A stretch of 64,000 nt of DNA. Origin: Corynebacterium suicordis DSM 45110 (GTDB lineage Bacteria; Actinomycetota; Actinomycetes; Mycobacteriales; Mycobacteriaceae). The stretch's first letter is position 1. The number at the start of each line of letters is the position of its first letter. The DNA lies in assembly GCF_015351405.1 (NCBI RefSeq), contig NZ_JADKMY010000001.1, positions 558,001-622,000 on the forward strand, in the 5' to 3' direction. Shown here piece after piece: positions 1 through 10,153 of this stretch. The position numbers and the translations under genes were made by a program. The notes below the pieces were generated by a model that worked only from the letters and a program-made list of their open reading frames with translations, searched no databases and was not told where the DNA came from.

Positions 1-92
1 TTTCGCCGGGCAAAAGTACTCAATATTTACCCTGCGACGATGCCACCCGCACACCGCCGCACCATGACCACCGAAAGGTTTACAGCATTCCT

Positions 93-1355
93 GTGACTGG
101 TAGCACCCCATCTCCGCAGACCGATAATTCTCGTTCACTGTTCCGCAGGCGCGCCTTGCCGCGACAGACAGAGATCTCTCACCGCTGGCGCATCATCGCC
201 ATCGTGGCCTTGGGTTTGGGTGGTTTTGGCATCGGCACCACGGAGTTTGTGGCCATGGGATTGCTCAACCTCATTGCGGATGATTTCCAGATTTCCGAGG
301 ACCAAGCGGGTCACATCATTTCCGCCTATGCGCTGGGCGTGGTGGTGGGTGCACCATTGATTACTACGCTCACGGGCCGGGTTCCGCGGCGTCGATTAGC
401 ACTGATCCTCATGGCCGCCTTCACCGTGGGTAATGGCCTTTCCTACTTCGCCAACTCGTACGAAGTGCTGGTGGTCTCCCGCTTCATCGCCGGGTTCCCG
501 CACGGTGCGTACTTCTCCGTGGTGGCGCTGATCTCCGCCTCCCTGGCGCCCGAGGGCAAACGAGGCAAGTACGTGGCGCTTTCCGGCCTGGGACTGTCCA
601 TCGCCACCGTTATCGGTGTACCCGCCGCGCAGTGGATGGGCTCCACCTGGGGTTGGAATACCGCGTTCCTGTTCGTGGCGCTCATCGGCCTAATCACCAT
701 GGTGGCGCTCTGGTTCGCCGTACCTCACATGAGCCGCATGCCAGCCACCAAACCCCTCACCGAGCTCGGCGCGCTGATCAACTCGCAGGTGCTGTTCACC
801 CTGGGCATCGGCACGGTGGGTTTCGGTGGCATGTTTGCGGTGTACACCTACATTTCCTTCACCCTCACGGAGAATGCTGGCTTCGACGCCGCGAAAATCT
901 GGATCCCGCTCATGGTCTACGGCATCGGCATGGTGATCGGAACCTACATCGGTGGCGTGCTGGCCGATAGGAATCTGGAATTCACCATCCTGGGTGTGCT
1001 GGTCGCGCTCATCTTCGTGCTCAGCGCCTTCTACTTTTCCTCCCAGGTGGCCTGGCTGGGCATCGTGAACTTTGGCGTGATCGGCATGATGGGATCCATG
1101 CTGGTGCCCAGTCTGCAGACCCGTTTGATGGACGTGGCAGGAGATGCGCAATCGCTGGCCGCCGCGCTCAACCACTCCGCGTTGAACATGGCGAATGCGG
1201 CGGGTGCAGCCGTGGGCGGTGCGGTTATCGCCGCAGGTCATGGCTATTCTGCTCCCGCGCTGGCCGGAGCGATCATGGCCGCCTGTGGTGCGCTGCTGTG
1301 GATCCCTGCATTCCTGTTGCGTAAGCGTCAGGTGCAGGTGGGTACTCAGCGCTAA
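93..1355 (+). CDS. MFS drug/sugar efflux transporter (AraJ/DHA1-like)
   Basis: A 420-residue polytopic membrane protein that probably exports small molecules by proton antiport. After a charged N-terminus of about 35 residues come some 12 hydrophobic segments. The opening GIGTTEFVAMGLL and the pattern DFQISEDQAGHIISAYALGVVVGAP are typical of the AraJ/chloramphenicol-resistance type DHA1 family, as is the loop GRVPRRR between helices 2 and 3. The start is a GTG with GAAAGG about 14 nt upstream, which is distant, so the start is not certain. The substrate cannot be read from sequence. It stands alone, ahead of xthA in the same direction. Confidence 0.88.
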   Translation: MTGSTPSPQTDNSRSLFRRRALPRQTEISHRWRIIAIVALGLGGFGIGTTEFVAMGLLNLIADDFQISEDQAGHIISAYALGVVVGAPLITTLTGRVPRRRLALILMAAFTVGNGLSYFANSYEVLVVSRFIAGFPHGAYFSVVALISASLAPEGKRGKYVALSGLGLSIATVIGVPAAQWMGSTWGWNTAFLFVALIGLITMVALWFAVPHMSRMPATKPLTELGALINSQVLFTLGIGTVGFGGMFAVYTYISFTLTENAGFDAAKIWIPLMVYGIGMVIGTYIGGVLADRNLEFTILGVLVALIFVLSAFYFSSQVAWLGIVNFGVIGMMGSMLVPSLQTRLMDVAGDAQSLAAALNHSALNMANAAGAAVGGAVIAAGHGYSAPALAGAIMAACGALLWIPAFLLRKRQVQVGTQR

Positions 1356-1408
1356 GACTTTGTGTTAGCGCTATCCGGCTGATTAGGGGGAGTGTCCCAC
1401 CCACTCGG

Positions 1409-1414
1409 TAGGCT
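1409..1414 (+). promoter_or_regulatory. -10 box for a leaderless xthA transcript
   Basis: TAGGCT lies 8 nt before the ATG of xthA and no Shine-Dalgarno is visible, so transcription probably starts at or next to the start codon. No good -35 box is seen. Confidence 0.45.
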
Positions 1415-1422
1415 GTGGAGCC

Positions 1423-2442
1423 ATGAGTAGCTTCACTGTCGCCACAGTCAACGTCAACGGCATTCGCGCAGCCGCCAAAGAGCGCAGCGAGAACAACCGC
1501 GGAATCCTCCCGTGGCTGGAAAACACCGGGGTGGACGTGGTGCTCATGCAGGAAGTCCGCGCCGATGAAAAGCAGACCCGGCAAGCCCTCGAGCCAGCGC
1601 TGGCTGCTGGATGGCACCTGGCTCAGGCACCGGCAGAAGCCAAGGGTCGCGCCGGGGTGGGCATCCTCTCCCGTACCGAGCTCAAGGATGTGACCGTTGG
1701 CTTCGGCCATGGCGAAGGGGAGAAGGGCGAGGAAATCCCCGCGGCCCGGGAATTTGATGGCTCGGGGCGTTACGTGGAGGCCGTGGTGGCGTCGGGAATA
1801 AAGGACCTGGGGGACGTGACGGTGGGCAGCTTGTACCTGCCATCCGGCTCCGCCAAGACGACGAAACAGGACGAAAAATACCGCTTCCTGGATGCCTTCG
1901 CGCCGTTCATGCACGCTCGCTCGGAGGCTGGTCGGCCCACGATCATCGGCGGCGATTGGAACATCTGCCACCGCCGGGCGGACCTGAAAAATTGGCGGAC
2001 CAACCGCACCAAGTCCGGGTTCCTCCCCACCGAGCGCGCGTTCCTGGATCACGTGCTGGGAGTGTGGCCCGATGAGGCCACCCAGGTGGGAGATGCCGAA
2101 GATTCCGGCAGGAACTGCAACCCCGCTGGTGGCGAGCGTGATTTCTATGGCGCGGTCGATTACACCCCAGGTGAGCTGGCACAGGCGCGGTTGGCAGCGG
2201 GAGCAGCCACGGATCCGCAGTGGTTCGACGTGATGCGCCGGCTCGACCCAGAATCCACCGACGTGTTCAGCTGGTGGACCTTCCGCGGACAGGCGTTTGA
2301 TACCAATGCTGGCTGGCGCATTGACCTGCAGGTGGCCACCGAAGATGTGCTGAAGCACGCACGCTCCGCATGGGTGGATAAGGCAGAGGCCTTTGACCTG
2401 CGATGGAGCGACCACTCACCCGTGATCGTGGAATACAACTAG
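1423..2442 (+). CDS. xthA: Exodeoxyribonuclease III
   Basis: An AP endonuclease and 3'-5' exonuclease of base excision repair in the cytoplasm. The metal-binding and catalytic landmarks of the EEP fold are present in order: TVNVNGIRAA near the N-terminus (Asn), VLMQEVR (Glu), GGDWNICH (Asp and Asn) and the C-terminal WSDHSPVI (Asp-His). At 339 residues it is longer than E. coli ExoIII (268); the extra length lies in internal loops. The ATG at 1423 fits a leaderless start. It is followed 42 nt later by the TRIC-family gene. Confidence 0.93.
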   Translation: MSSFTVATVNVNGIRAAAKERSENNRGILPWLENTGVDVVLMQEVRADEKQTRQALEPALAAGWHLAQAPAEAKGRAGVGILSRTELKDVTVGFGHGEGEKGEEIPAAREFDGSGRYVEAVVASGIKDLGDVTVGSLYLPSGSAKTTKQDEKYRFLDAFAPFMHARSEAGRPTIIGGDWNICHRRADLKNWRTNRTKSGFLPTERAFLDHVLGVWPDEATQVGDAEDSGRNCNPAGGERDFYGAVDYTPGELAQARLAAGAATDPQWFDVMRRLDPESTDVFSWWTFRGQAFDTNAGWRIDLQVATEDVLKHARSAWVDKAEAFDLRWSDHSPVIVEYN

Positions 2443-2484
2443 GCATCCTGGAATCTCAAGCCGCTCGGGGAGTTTTCGCACACC

Positions 2485-4379
<1,895 letters not shown>

Positions 4380-4404
4380 TTGGGAGGCCCTGGCGGCCGG
4401 GAAC

Positions 4405-4437
4405 GATGCATGACGGACGATGCATGACGGACGATGC
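4405..4437. repeat. 14-bp tandem repeat
   Basis: GATGCATGACGGAC occurs twice head to tail, followed by a partial third copy (GATGC). It lies between trpS and the yihY-type gene. Function unknown. Confidence 0.85.
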
Positions 4438-4451
4438 TGGCAATTTCCGTT

Positions 4452-4464
4452 ACAGTGACACTGT
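4452..4464. promoter_or_regulatory. Palindrome ACAGTGACACTGT, possible repressor operator
   Basis: A perfect inverted repeat with 6-bp arms around one base, 128 nt upstream of the yihY-type gene. Its size resembles operators of small dimeric repressors such as TetR, but no regulator gene is adjacent. The assignment is inference. Confidence 0.35.
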
Positions 4465-4591
4465 TAAGACGTTCAAGAACTAGTTACTCTTCCACCTCTG
4501 CACCCAGCCGAAATCGACGTTGAGCGAAATTCGGCAGGGGAGCTGACACCAGCATCGGTGCGGGAAGAGTGAAAAGAAAGATGGCATAACT

Positions 4592-5671
4592 ATGGTCACC
4601 CAGCCCAACCCGGCGAACTTGGATGAACGCGGTGTGGAGCGCACCCGCAAAGATGAGCCCGGAATGATCGACAAGTACCGCGATAAGTGGCAGTGGTTCG
4701 ATCACATCATGCGCATGCAGGAGCGCTACACCGAGCACGGCGGCAATCAGTACGCCGCAGGCATCACTTACTTCTCCGTACTCTCCCTGTTCCCGCTGCT
4801 CATGCTGACCTTTGCCATCCTCGCCATGGTGCTAGCCGGTAACCAGGATCTGATGGACAAGGTCACCACCTCCATCACCGATAGTGCCGGTGGTGAGATG
4901 GGCGAGACCCTCAAGACCGTCATCGAAGATGCCGTGGCGCAGCGCAAGTCCGTTTTCTCCGTGGCACTGCTCTTGGCACTGTGGACCGGACTGAGCTGGG
5001 TAGCTCACTTGCGCATGGGCGCTTCCGAGATGTGGAAGGTCAATGGCTTGGCCGATAACTTCATCGTCGGCAAGCTCAAGGACCTGGTGGTGCTGATTGG
5101 TCTGATCTTCGCGCTGATCGTGGCCTTCGCCATCACCACCGTGGGTAACTCCGGCATTACCGATCGACTCATCGAAATGGTGGGCTTGGATGGTGTGCCA
5201 GGAATTCGCTTCCTCACCTTCGCCGCGGCCCTGGTGATTGGTGTGATTGCCAACTGGTTGGTCTTCGCTTGGATGATCGGCGCCCTGCCACGTGCGAAAA
5301 CCCACCGCAAGTCCGTGGCCAAGGCCGCGATCATCGGCGCGGTGCTCTTCGAGGTCTTCAAGCAGTTCGCCACCCTGTTCTTCTCCAACGCGCTGAGCAA
5401 CCCAGCGGCTGCGACCTTCGGCCCGATCATCGGCATCATGGTGACGATGTACCTCATCTGGCGCATCCTGTTGTACTGCTCCGCGTGGGCAGCAACCACT
5501 CCAGAGTCCCTGGCTGAGCTGCGTCCCGAGGCTCCACCCGCAGCGATCATTCGCGTGCGCCAGGAAGTCCGCACCGGCTCTTCCGATGCCGGCCGCGCTG
5601 GCCTGGTGGGCACCGGCGCTGCACTGGGTGTTCTGGTCGGCGGCGCCGTGGCCTCTATGTTCCGACGCTAA
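4592..5671 (+). CDS. YihY/virulence factor BrkB family membrane protein
   Basis: A 359-residue inner-membrane protein with about six transmembrane helices. The opening GGNQYAAGITYFSVLSLFPLLM and the later FGPIIGIMVTMYLIWRILLYCSAW match the family. Family members were once called ribonuclease BN, which is wrong for this fold; the true function is unknown. The C-terminus has a Gly/Ala-rich hydrophobic segment before the final RR. The start is an ATG with a weak GAAAGA upstream. Preceded by tandem repeats and a palindrome, followed by a long hairpin. Confidence 0.9.
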   Translation: MVTQPNPANLDERGVERTRKDEPGMIDKYRDKWQWFDHIMRMQERYTEHGGNQYAAGITYFSVLSLFPLLMLTFAILAMVLAGNQDLMDKVTTSITDSAGGEMGETLKTVIEDAVAQRKSVFSVALLLALWTGLSWVAHLRMGASEMWKVNGLADNFIVGKLKDLVVLIGLIFALIVAFAITTVGNSGITDRLIEMVGLDGVPGIRFLTFAAALVIGVIANWLVFAWMIGALPRAKTHRKSVAKAAIIGAVLFEVFKQFATLFFSNALSNPAAATFGPIIGIMVTMYLIWRILLYCSAWAATTPESLAELRPEAPPAAIIRVRQEVRTGSSDAGRAGLVGTGAALGVLVGGAVASMFRR

Positions 5672-5690
5672 CTCCTCCCCATCTCCATCC

Positions 5691-5756
5691 CAGCCCCCTT
5701 TCCTTCTGCTTGATTACCCGGCCACGAGTGCCGGTGCGCAGAAGGGGAGGGGGCTG
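5691..5756. repeat. Long compound inverted repeat before add
   Basis: The 19-nt arms 5691-5709 and 5738-5756 pair with only two G-U positions. The loop holds a second perfect hairpin, CCGGC (5718-5722) with GCCGG (5730-5734). There is no T-run after it, so it is not a standard intrinsic terminator. It ends 19 nt before the -10 box of add. Confidence 0.85.
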
Positions 5757-5775
5757 TGGCATTGGCCCATGAGGG

Positions 5776-5781
5776 TAGGAT
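5776..5781 (+). promoter_or_regulatory. -10 box for a probably leaderless add transcript
   Basis: TAGGAT lies 7 nt before the preferred ATG at 5789. The same bases include AGGA, so a weak Shine-Dalgarno reading is also possible. Confidence 0.4.
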
Positions 5782-5788
5782 GCAGCAC

Positions 5789-7165
5789 ATGATTGATACA
5801 CAAATTCTGGCCTCGCTCCCCAAAGTGGAATTGCACGATCACCTCGATGGCGGATTGCGCCCCGCCACCATCGTGGAGCTGGCGAACCAGATTGGATATC
5901 AGCTTCCCACCACCGATCCTGTGGAGCTGGAGCAGTGGTTTTATGATGCTGCCAACTCCGGTGACCTGCCCACCTACCTCACCACCTTTGCGCACACCAC
6001 CGCGGTGATGCAGACCAAGGAATCCCTGGTGCGGGTCACGCGCGAGGCAGTGGAAGATCTGGCGGAAGACAACGTGGTGTACGCGGAACTGCGCTACGCG
6101 CCGGAGCAGCACCTGGAGCAGGGCTTGAGTCTGCAGGACGTGGTGGATGCCACGGTTCAGGGCGTGAAGGAAGGTGAGCGCGTGGTCTCTGAACAGGGCA
6201 AGCGCATCCACGTTCGGCTGCTGCTGTGCGCAATGCGCCACGCGGACCGGGCGACCGAAATTGCCCAGCTCACGGTGGATAACTTCGGCGAGCACACCCC
6301 TGGCGAGGGATACGTGGTGGGCTTTGACATCGCGGGTGCAGAGGACGGCTTCCCGGCGTCGAATCACAAGGAAGCTTTTGACCTGCTGCGTGCCAATCTG
6401 GTGCCCTTCACCATTCACGCCGGTGAGGCTGCCGGCCCGGAATCCATGAAGGATGCCCTGGCGCAGGGTGCTCGCCGCATCGGCCATGGAGTGCGTGTCT
6501 TCGAGGATTTCGAGGCGACCATGAGCGGCGTGGAGCTGGGGCCCATTGCCCGCGCGGTGCGGGATCAGCGCATCCCGTTGGAGATCTGCCCCACTTCTAA
6601 TACTCAGACGGGTATCGCCGAGGAGATCGCCGATCACCCCTTCAATCTGCTGTATGACATGGGCTTTGTGTGCACCATCAACACGGATAATCGTCTGGTA
6701 TCCGGCACCACCATGACCCATGAGTTTGAGGTGCTTGCCGAGGCGTTTGACCTGGAATACTGGCAGTTCCTGGAGTTCACCACCAATGCTCTAGAGGTGG
6801 CTTTCTGCACCGCCGCGCTGCGTGAGGATCTGGAGCGCAACATCATCTACCCCGCCTACGCGCAGCTGGGGGAGCACTTCGGGGCAGAAGACTACGACGC
6901 CACCGGTGAAGATATGGACGATGCTGAGCTGACAGGCGGGCTATCGGGTGGCCTCGGCAGGCTGCATGGCGGCCACGGTCATAACCACGGTCATCCCGGT
7001 GGTGAACTGGATGGTCAGGAGCAGATGGAGCTCTCCATGGAAAACCTCAAGGCTGAGCTGGAACAGCTTGGTTTGAGCCTGGATGATGACGATGACGAAG
7101 ACGGCACTGAAGACGGCACTAACGGTGGCGCTGCAGGCGGCCCCGTGGGTGGCACCAAGCAATAA
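5789..7165 (+). CDS. add: Adenosine deaminase with His- and Asp-rich C-terminal tail
   Basis: Deaminates adenosine/deoxyadenosine to (deoxy)inosine in purine salvage. Zinc ligands and catalytic residues of the amidohydrolase barrel are visible: KVELHDHLDGG near the N-terminus, FTIHAGEA, RIGHGVRV, EICPTSNTQTG and INTDNRLVSGT. The start at 5789 removes an unlikely 11-residue extension. The family core ends near residue 370. A non-family tail of about 80 residues follows, with GGHGHNHGHPGG, a short amphipathic helix (ENLKAELEQLGL) and the acidic run DDDDDEDGTEDGT. The tail could bind or store metal; that is inference. Confidence 0.94.
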   Translation: MIDTQILASLPKVELHDHLDGGLRPATIVELANQIGYQLPTTDPVELEQWFYDAANSGDLPTYLTTFAHTTAVMQTKESLVRVTREAVEDLAEDNVVYAELRYAPEQHLEQGLSLQDVVDATVQGVKEGERVVSEQGKRIHVRLLLCAMRHADRATEIAQLTVDNFGEHTPGEGYVVGFDIAGAEDGFPASNHKEAFDLLRANLVPFTIHAGEAAGPESMKDALAQGARRIGHGVRVFEDFEATMSGVELGPIARAVRDQRIPLEICPTSNTQTGIAEEIADHPFNLLYDMGFVCTINTDNRLVSGTTMTHEFEVLAEAFDLEYWQFLEFTTNALEVAFCTAALREDLERNIIYPAYAQLGEHFGAEDYDATGEDMDDAELTGGLSGGLGRLHGGHGHNHGHPGGELDGQEQMELSMENLKAELEQLGLSLDDDDDEDGTEDGTNGGAAGGPVGGTKQ

Positions 7166-7166
7166 C

Positions 7167-7185
7167 CGCTGCACCAGCGCTCTTT
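7167..7185 (+). terminator. Weak terminator-like hairpin after add
   Basis: CGCTG-CAC-CAGCG followed by CTCTTTATT. A short stem and an imperfect T-run make it marginal. Confidence 0.3.
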
Positions 7186-7211
7186 ATTGATTCAGAAGCG
7201 TGCAAGTGGGT

Positions 7212-7240
7212 TTGACTACCGCCCCTGACCTGCGCACAAT
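7212..7240 (+). promoter_or_regulatory. Promoter of the sugar-type ABC operon, leaderless
   Basis: TTGACT (7212-7217), a 17-nt spacer and CACAAT (7235-7240), then 8 nt to the GTG start. No Shine-Dalgarno is visible, so a leaderless mRNA is likely. Confidence 0.55.
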
Positions 7241-7248
7241 CAGCTTTT

Positions 7249-8298
7249 GTGTCAACAAGTTCAGTGAATAATCAGCCGGCCCTCCGTGCCGCCTCCACGC
7301 CAGCATTTGCCGCCCGGGCGGTGATCGCGCTGGTGGTCATCGCCGCGCTGCTGGCTCTGTCCGCATGTTCCGCAACCGGCGGTCGCCCACGCGATACCGC
7401 AGGCAACGGCGAAGGTGGCGGCGGGGTGGATACCCCGCGCTACACCGTGGCCATGGTGAGCCACGGTGCTCCCGGAGATACCTTCTGGGATCTCGTCCGC
7501 GCTGGTGCCGAGGATGCAGCGAAGAAGAACAACATCGAACTTCGCTACAGCTCTTCCCCACAAGCTCCAGATCAGGCCAACCTGGTGCAAAATGCTGTCG
7601 ATTCCCACGTGGATGGCATCGCCCTGACCCTGCCCACCGCAGAGGCCATCGGCCCCGCTGCGCAGCGCGCCAGCAAGGAGGGCATCCCCGTGGTCGGCTT
7701 GAACGCGGGCATGTCTGACTACCAAAAATACGGCCTCACCGCGTTCTTCGGCCAGGACGAGTCCATCGCCGGTGAGCGCGCTGGCGAGCGCCTCGCTGAG
7801 GACAAAGCCCAGCACGTCCTCTGTGTGATTCACGAGCAGGGAAACACCTCCCAGGAATCCCGCTGCAGCGGCATCAAGAAGGGTGCTCAGCCCGCCAAGG
7901 TAGAGACCATCTATGTCAACGGCATGGATCTCACCAGCGTGCAGTCCACCATCCAGGCCAAGCTGTCCCAGGATTCCAGCATCGATTACGTGATGGGCCT
8001 GGTGGCTCCAGTGGCACTCGTCGCCAAGAAGGCAGCGGATGCTGCCAACTCTGATGCCAAGATCGCCACCTTTGACACCAACGCAGAACTGGTGCAGGCC
8101 ATCCGCGATGGCAAGGTGCAGTTCGCCGTGGATCAGCAGCCCTACCTGCAGGGATACATGGCAGTGGATGCCCTGTGGCTGGCCAAGCGTAACGGCTCCA
8201 CCGTGGGTGGTGGCCAGGCCGTGCTCACCGGCCCGAGCTTCGTGGATTCCCGTAACGTGGATGCCATCGCAGACGCCGCAGAAAAGGGGCTGCGCTAA
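7249..8298 (+). CDS. Sugar ABC transporter substrate-binding lipoprotein
   Basis: The extracytoplasmic receptor of the downstream importer. A signal peptide (AVIALVVIAALLALSAC) ends in a lipobox with the lipidated Cys near residue 40. The body is a periplasmic-binding-protein type 1 fold like ribose- and fructose-binding proteins: YTVAMVSHGAPGDTFWDLVRAG opens the first lobe, HVDGIALTLPTAEAI and IATFDTNAELVQAIRDGKVQFAVDQQPYLQGY follow. The order receptor-permease-single ATPase resembles FrcBCA. The substrate is not determined; a pentose, fructose or inositol is possible. GTG start. Confidence 0.88.
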   Translation: MSTSSVNNQPALRAASTPAFAARAVIALVVIAALLALSACSATGGRPRDTAGNGEGGGGVDTPRYTVAMVSHGAPGDTFWDLVRAGAEDAAKKNNIELRYSSSPQAPDQANLVQNAVDSHVDGIALTLPTAEAIGPAAQRASKEGIPVVGLNAGMSDYQKYGLTAFFGQDESIAGERAGERLAEDKAQHVLCVIHEQGNTSQESRCSGIKKGAQPAKVETIYVNGMDLTSVQSTIQAKLSQDSSIDYVMGLVAPVALVAKKAADAANSDAKIATFDTNAELVQAIRDGKVQFAVDQQPYLQGYMAVDALWLAKRNGSTVGGGQAVLTGPSFVDSRNVDAIADAAEKGLR

Positions 8299-8301
8299 AC
8301 C

Positions 8302-9288
8302 ATGAAGACCCTGTTCCGCCGCCCGGAGCTCACCAGTGCGCTGGGTGCCATCGTCATCTTCACCCTCTTCCTCATCGTGGCCCCCGCGTTCCGCAGCATG
8401 GACGCGTTCGCCACCGTCCTCTACGCCAGCTCCACCATCGGCATCATTGCGCTGGCCGTGGGCCTGCTGATGATCGGCGACGAGTTCGACCTCTCCACCG
8501 GCGTGGCAGTCACCACCTCCGCGCTGGCGGCCACCATGCTGAACTACAACTACTGGCTCAACAGCTGGGCCGGCGTGTTGCTCTCCCTGCTCATCGCCCT
8601 GACTATCGGCGCTTTCAACGGCTACATGGTGATGCGCACGGGCATCCCCAGCTTCCTCATCACCCTGGCCACCTTCCTCATGCTGCAGGGCATCAACCTG
8701 GCAGTCACCAAGATGGTCACCGGCCAGGTAGCCACACCCACCATCTCTGACATGGAAGGCTACACCTCAGCCAAGGCCGTCTTCGCCAGCTCGCTGAACA
8801 TCTTCGGGGTGCACGTGCAGGTCACCGTGCTCTGGTGGATCTTGTTCGTGGCTCTGGGAAGCTGGTTGCTCTTCAAGACCCGCTTCGGTAACTGGGTATT
8901 TGCTGTAGGTGGAGACGCCGAAGCCGCCCGCGCCGTGGGCGTTCCCGTGCGTCGGGTCAAGATCACCCTGTTCATGTTCGTGGCGTTTGCTGCGTGGTTT
9001 GTTGGCATGCACAATCTCTTCGCTTTCGACTCCATCCAGGCCGGGCAGGGCGTCGGCAATGAATTCCTCTACATCATCGCCGCGGTGATCGGCGGCTGTG
9101 CCTTGACGGGCGGCCGCGGTACCGCAGTGGGCACGGCCATTGGTGCGTTGATTTTCGGCATGACCAACCAGGGCATCGTCTACGCGGGCTGGAATCCAGA
9201 TTGGTTCAAGTTCTTCCTCGGTGTGATGTTGTTGCTCGCCGTGATAAGTAATAATTCCTTCTCGCGTTTGATGGGAGCCCGTTCATGA
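8302..9288 (+). CDS. Sugar ABC transporter permease (RbsC/FrcC-like)
   Basis: A 328-residue BPD_transp_2 permease with about nine hydrophobic helices. The stretch IALAVGLLMIGDEFDLSTGVAVTTSALAA and the later AVGGDAEAARAVGVPVRRVK are hallmark segments of ribose-type permeases; the second is the coupling helix region that contacts the ATPase. It begins 3 nt after the receptor gene and overlaps the ATPase gene by 4 nt (ATGA), so the three are translated as one operon. Confidence 0.92.
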   Translation: MKTLFRRPELTSALGAIVIFTLFLIVAPAFRSMDAFATVLYASSTIGIIALAVGLLMIGDEFDLSTGVAVTTSALAATMLNYNYWLNSWAGVLLSLLIALTIGAFNGYMVMRTGIPSFLITLATFLMLQGINLAVTKMVTGQVATPTISDMEGYTSAKAVFASSLNIFGVHVQVTVLWWILFVALGSWLLFKTRFGNWVFAVGGDAEAARAVGVPVRRVKITLFMFVAFAAWFVGMHNLFAFDSIQAGQGVGNEFLYIIAAVIGGCALTGGRGTAVGTAIGALIFGMTNQGIVYAGWNPDWFKFFLGVMLLLAVISNNSFSRLMGARS

Positions 9289-10067
9289 CCTCTTTATCCG
9301 ACGCCAACCCGGCGCTCGTGGAACTTAATTCCATTGGCAAGAGCTATGGCGAAATCCACGTGCTCGAAGACATCAACCTGCAGATCTTCCCAGGACAAGT
9401 TACGTGTGTACTGGGCGATAACGGTGCCGGTAAGTCCACCTTGATCAAGATCCTGGCTGGTAGGCATACTGCCTCTTCGGGGCAGATGCTGGTGGAGGGG
9501 GACGAGGTCTCTTTCCGCACGCCAAAGAACGCACTGGACCGGGGGATTGCCACCGTGTACCAGGATCTGGCCGTGGTGGATCAGATGAGCGTGTGGCGCA
9601 ATTTCTTCCTGGGGCAGGAAAAGACCGGTTTCCTGGGTCGACTGAAGGAAGCCGAGATGCGTACCACCGCAGCGGAAGAACTGCGGAAGATGGGCGTGGA
9701 TATCGCCGATGTGGACGTGCCCATCAGCACGCTGTCCGGTGGTCAGCGCCAAGTGGTGGCTATTGCCCGCGCCCTGTACTTCGGAGCCAAGGTACTGATT
9801 CTGGATGAGCCCACCGCAGCGCTGGGTGTGAAGCAATCCGGTATGGTCTTGAGATTCATCCGCGCCGCTGCGGAACGCGGGGTGGGCGTGGTGTTTATTA
9901 CGCACAACCCGCATCACGCGCACTTGGTGGGAGACCACTTTGTGCTGCTGAATCTGGGCAAGCAGGTGCTGGATGCCTCGCGCGACGAGGTTACTTTGGA
10001 GCAGCTCACCCAAGAGATGGCCGGCGGTGGAGAGCTGGAAGCGCTGAATCACGAATTGCGCGCATAG
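9285..10067 (+). CDS. Sugar ABC transporter ATP-binding protein
   Basis: A single-domain ABC ATPase of 260 residues that powers the importer. Walker A is GDNGAGKST, the Q-loop lies in ATVYQDL, the signature is LSGGQRQ and Walker B is VLILDEPTAAL; the switch His is in FITHNPHHA. RbsA-type ATPases carry two such domains in about 500 residues; this one has one, as in FrcA, so it must act as a homodimer. Its start overlaps the permease stop. Confidence 0.93.
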   Translation: MTSLSDANPALVELNSIGKSYGEIHVLEDINLQIFPGQVTCVLGDNGAGKSTLIKILAGRHTASSGQMLVEGDEVSFRTPKNALDRGIATVYQDLAVVDQMSVWRNFFLGQEKTGFLGRLKEAEMRTTAAEELRKMGVDIADVDVPISTLSGGQRQVVAIARALYFGAKVLILDEPTAALGVKQSGMVLRFIRAAAERGVGVVFITHNPHHAHLVGDHFVLLNLGKQVLDASRDEVTLEQLTQEMAGGGELEALNHELRA

Positions 10068-10153
10068 TGAAAGCTCAGATGGCTTAGACTGTAGTTTCAC
10101 CAGCTTTTTTGGCGCCGAATCACGGCGAGTGAACGACAAGAGGAGGAAGCCAC

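Noticed and set aside
64..96. Ten-codon ORF whose TGA overlaps the GTG of the first MFS gene
   Set aside because: No ribosome-binding site and only a short frame; a chance overlap is as likely as a leader peptide.
1273..2415. Long open frame antisense to xthA, and similar long antisense frames over glpK, accBC, purK-purE, accD and mtrB
   Set aside because: These are by-products of GC-rich codon bias; the opposite strand encodes clearly recognised proteins.
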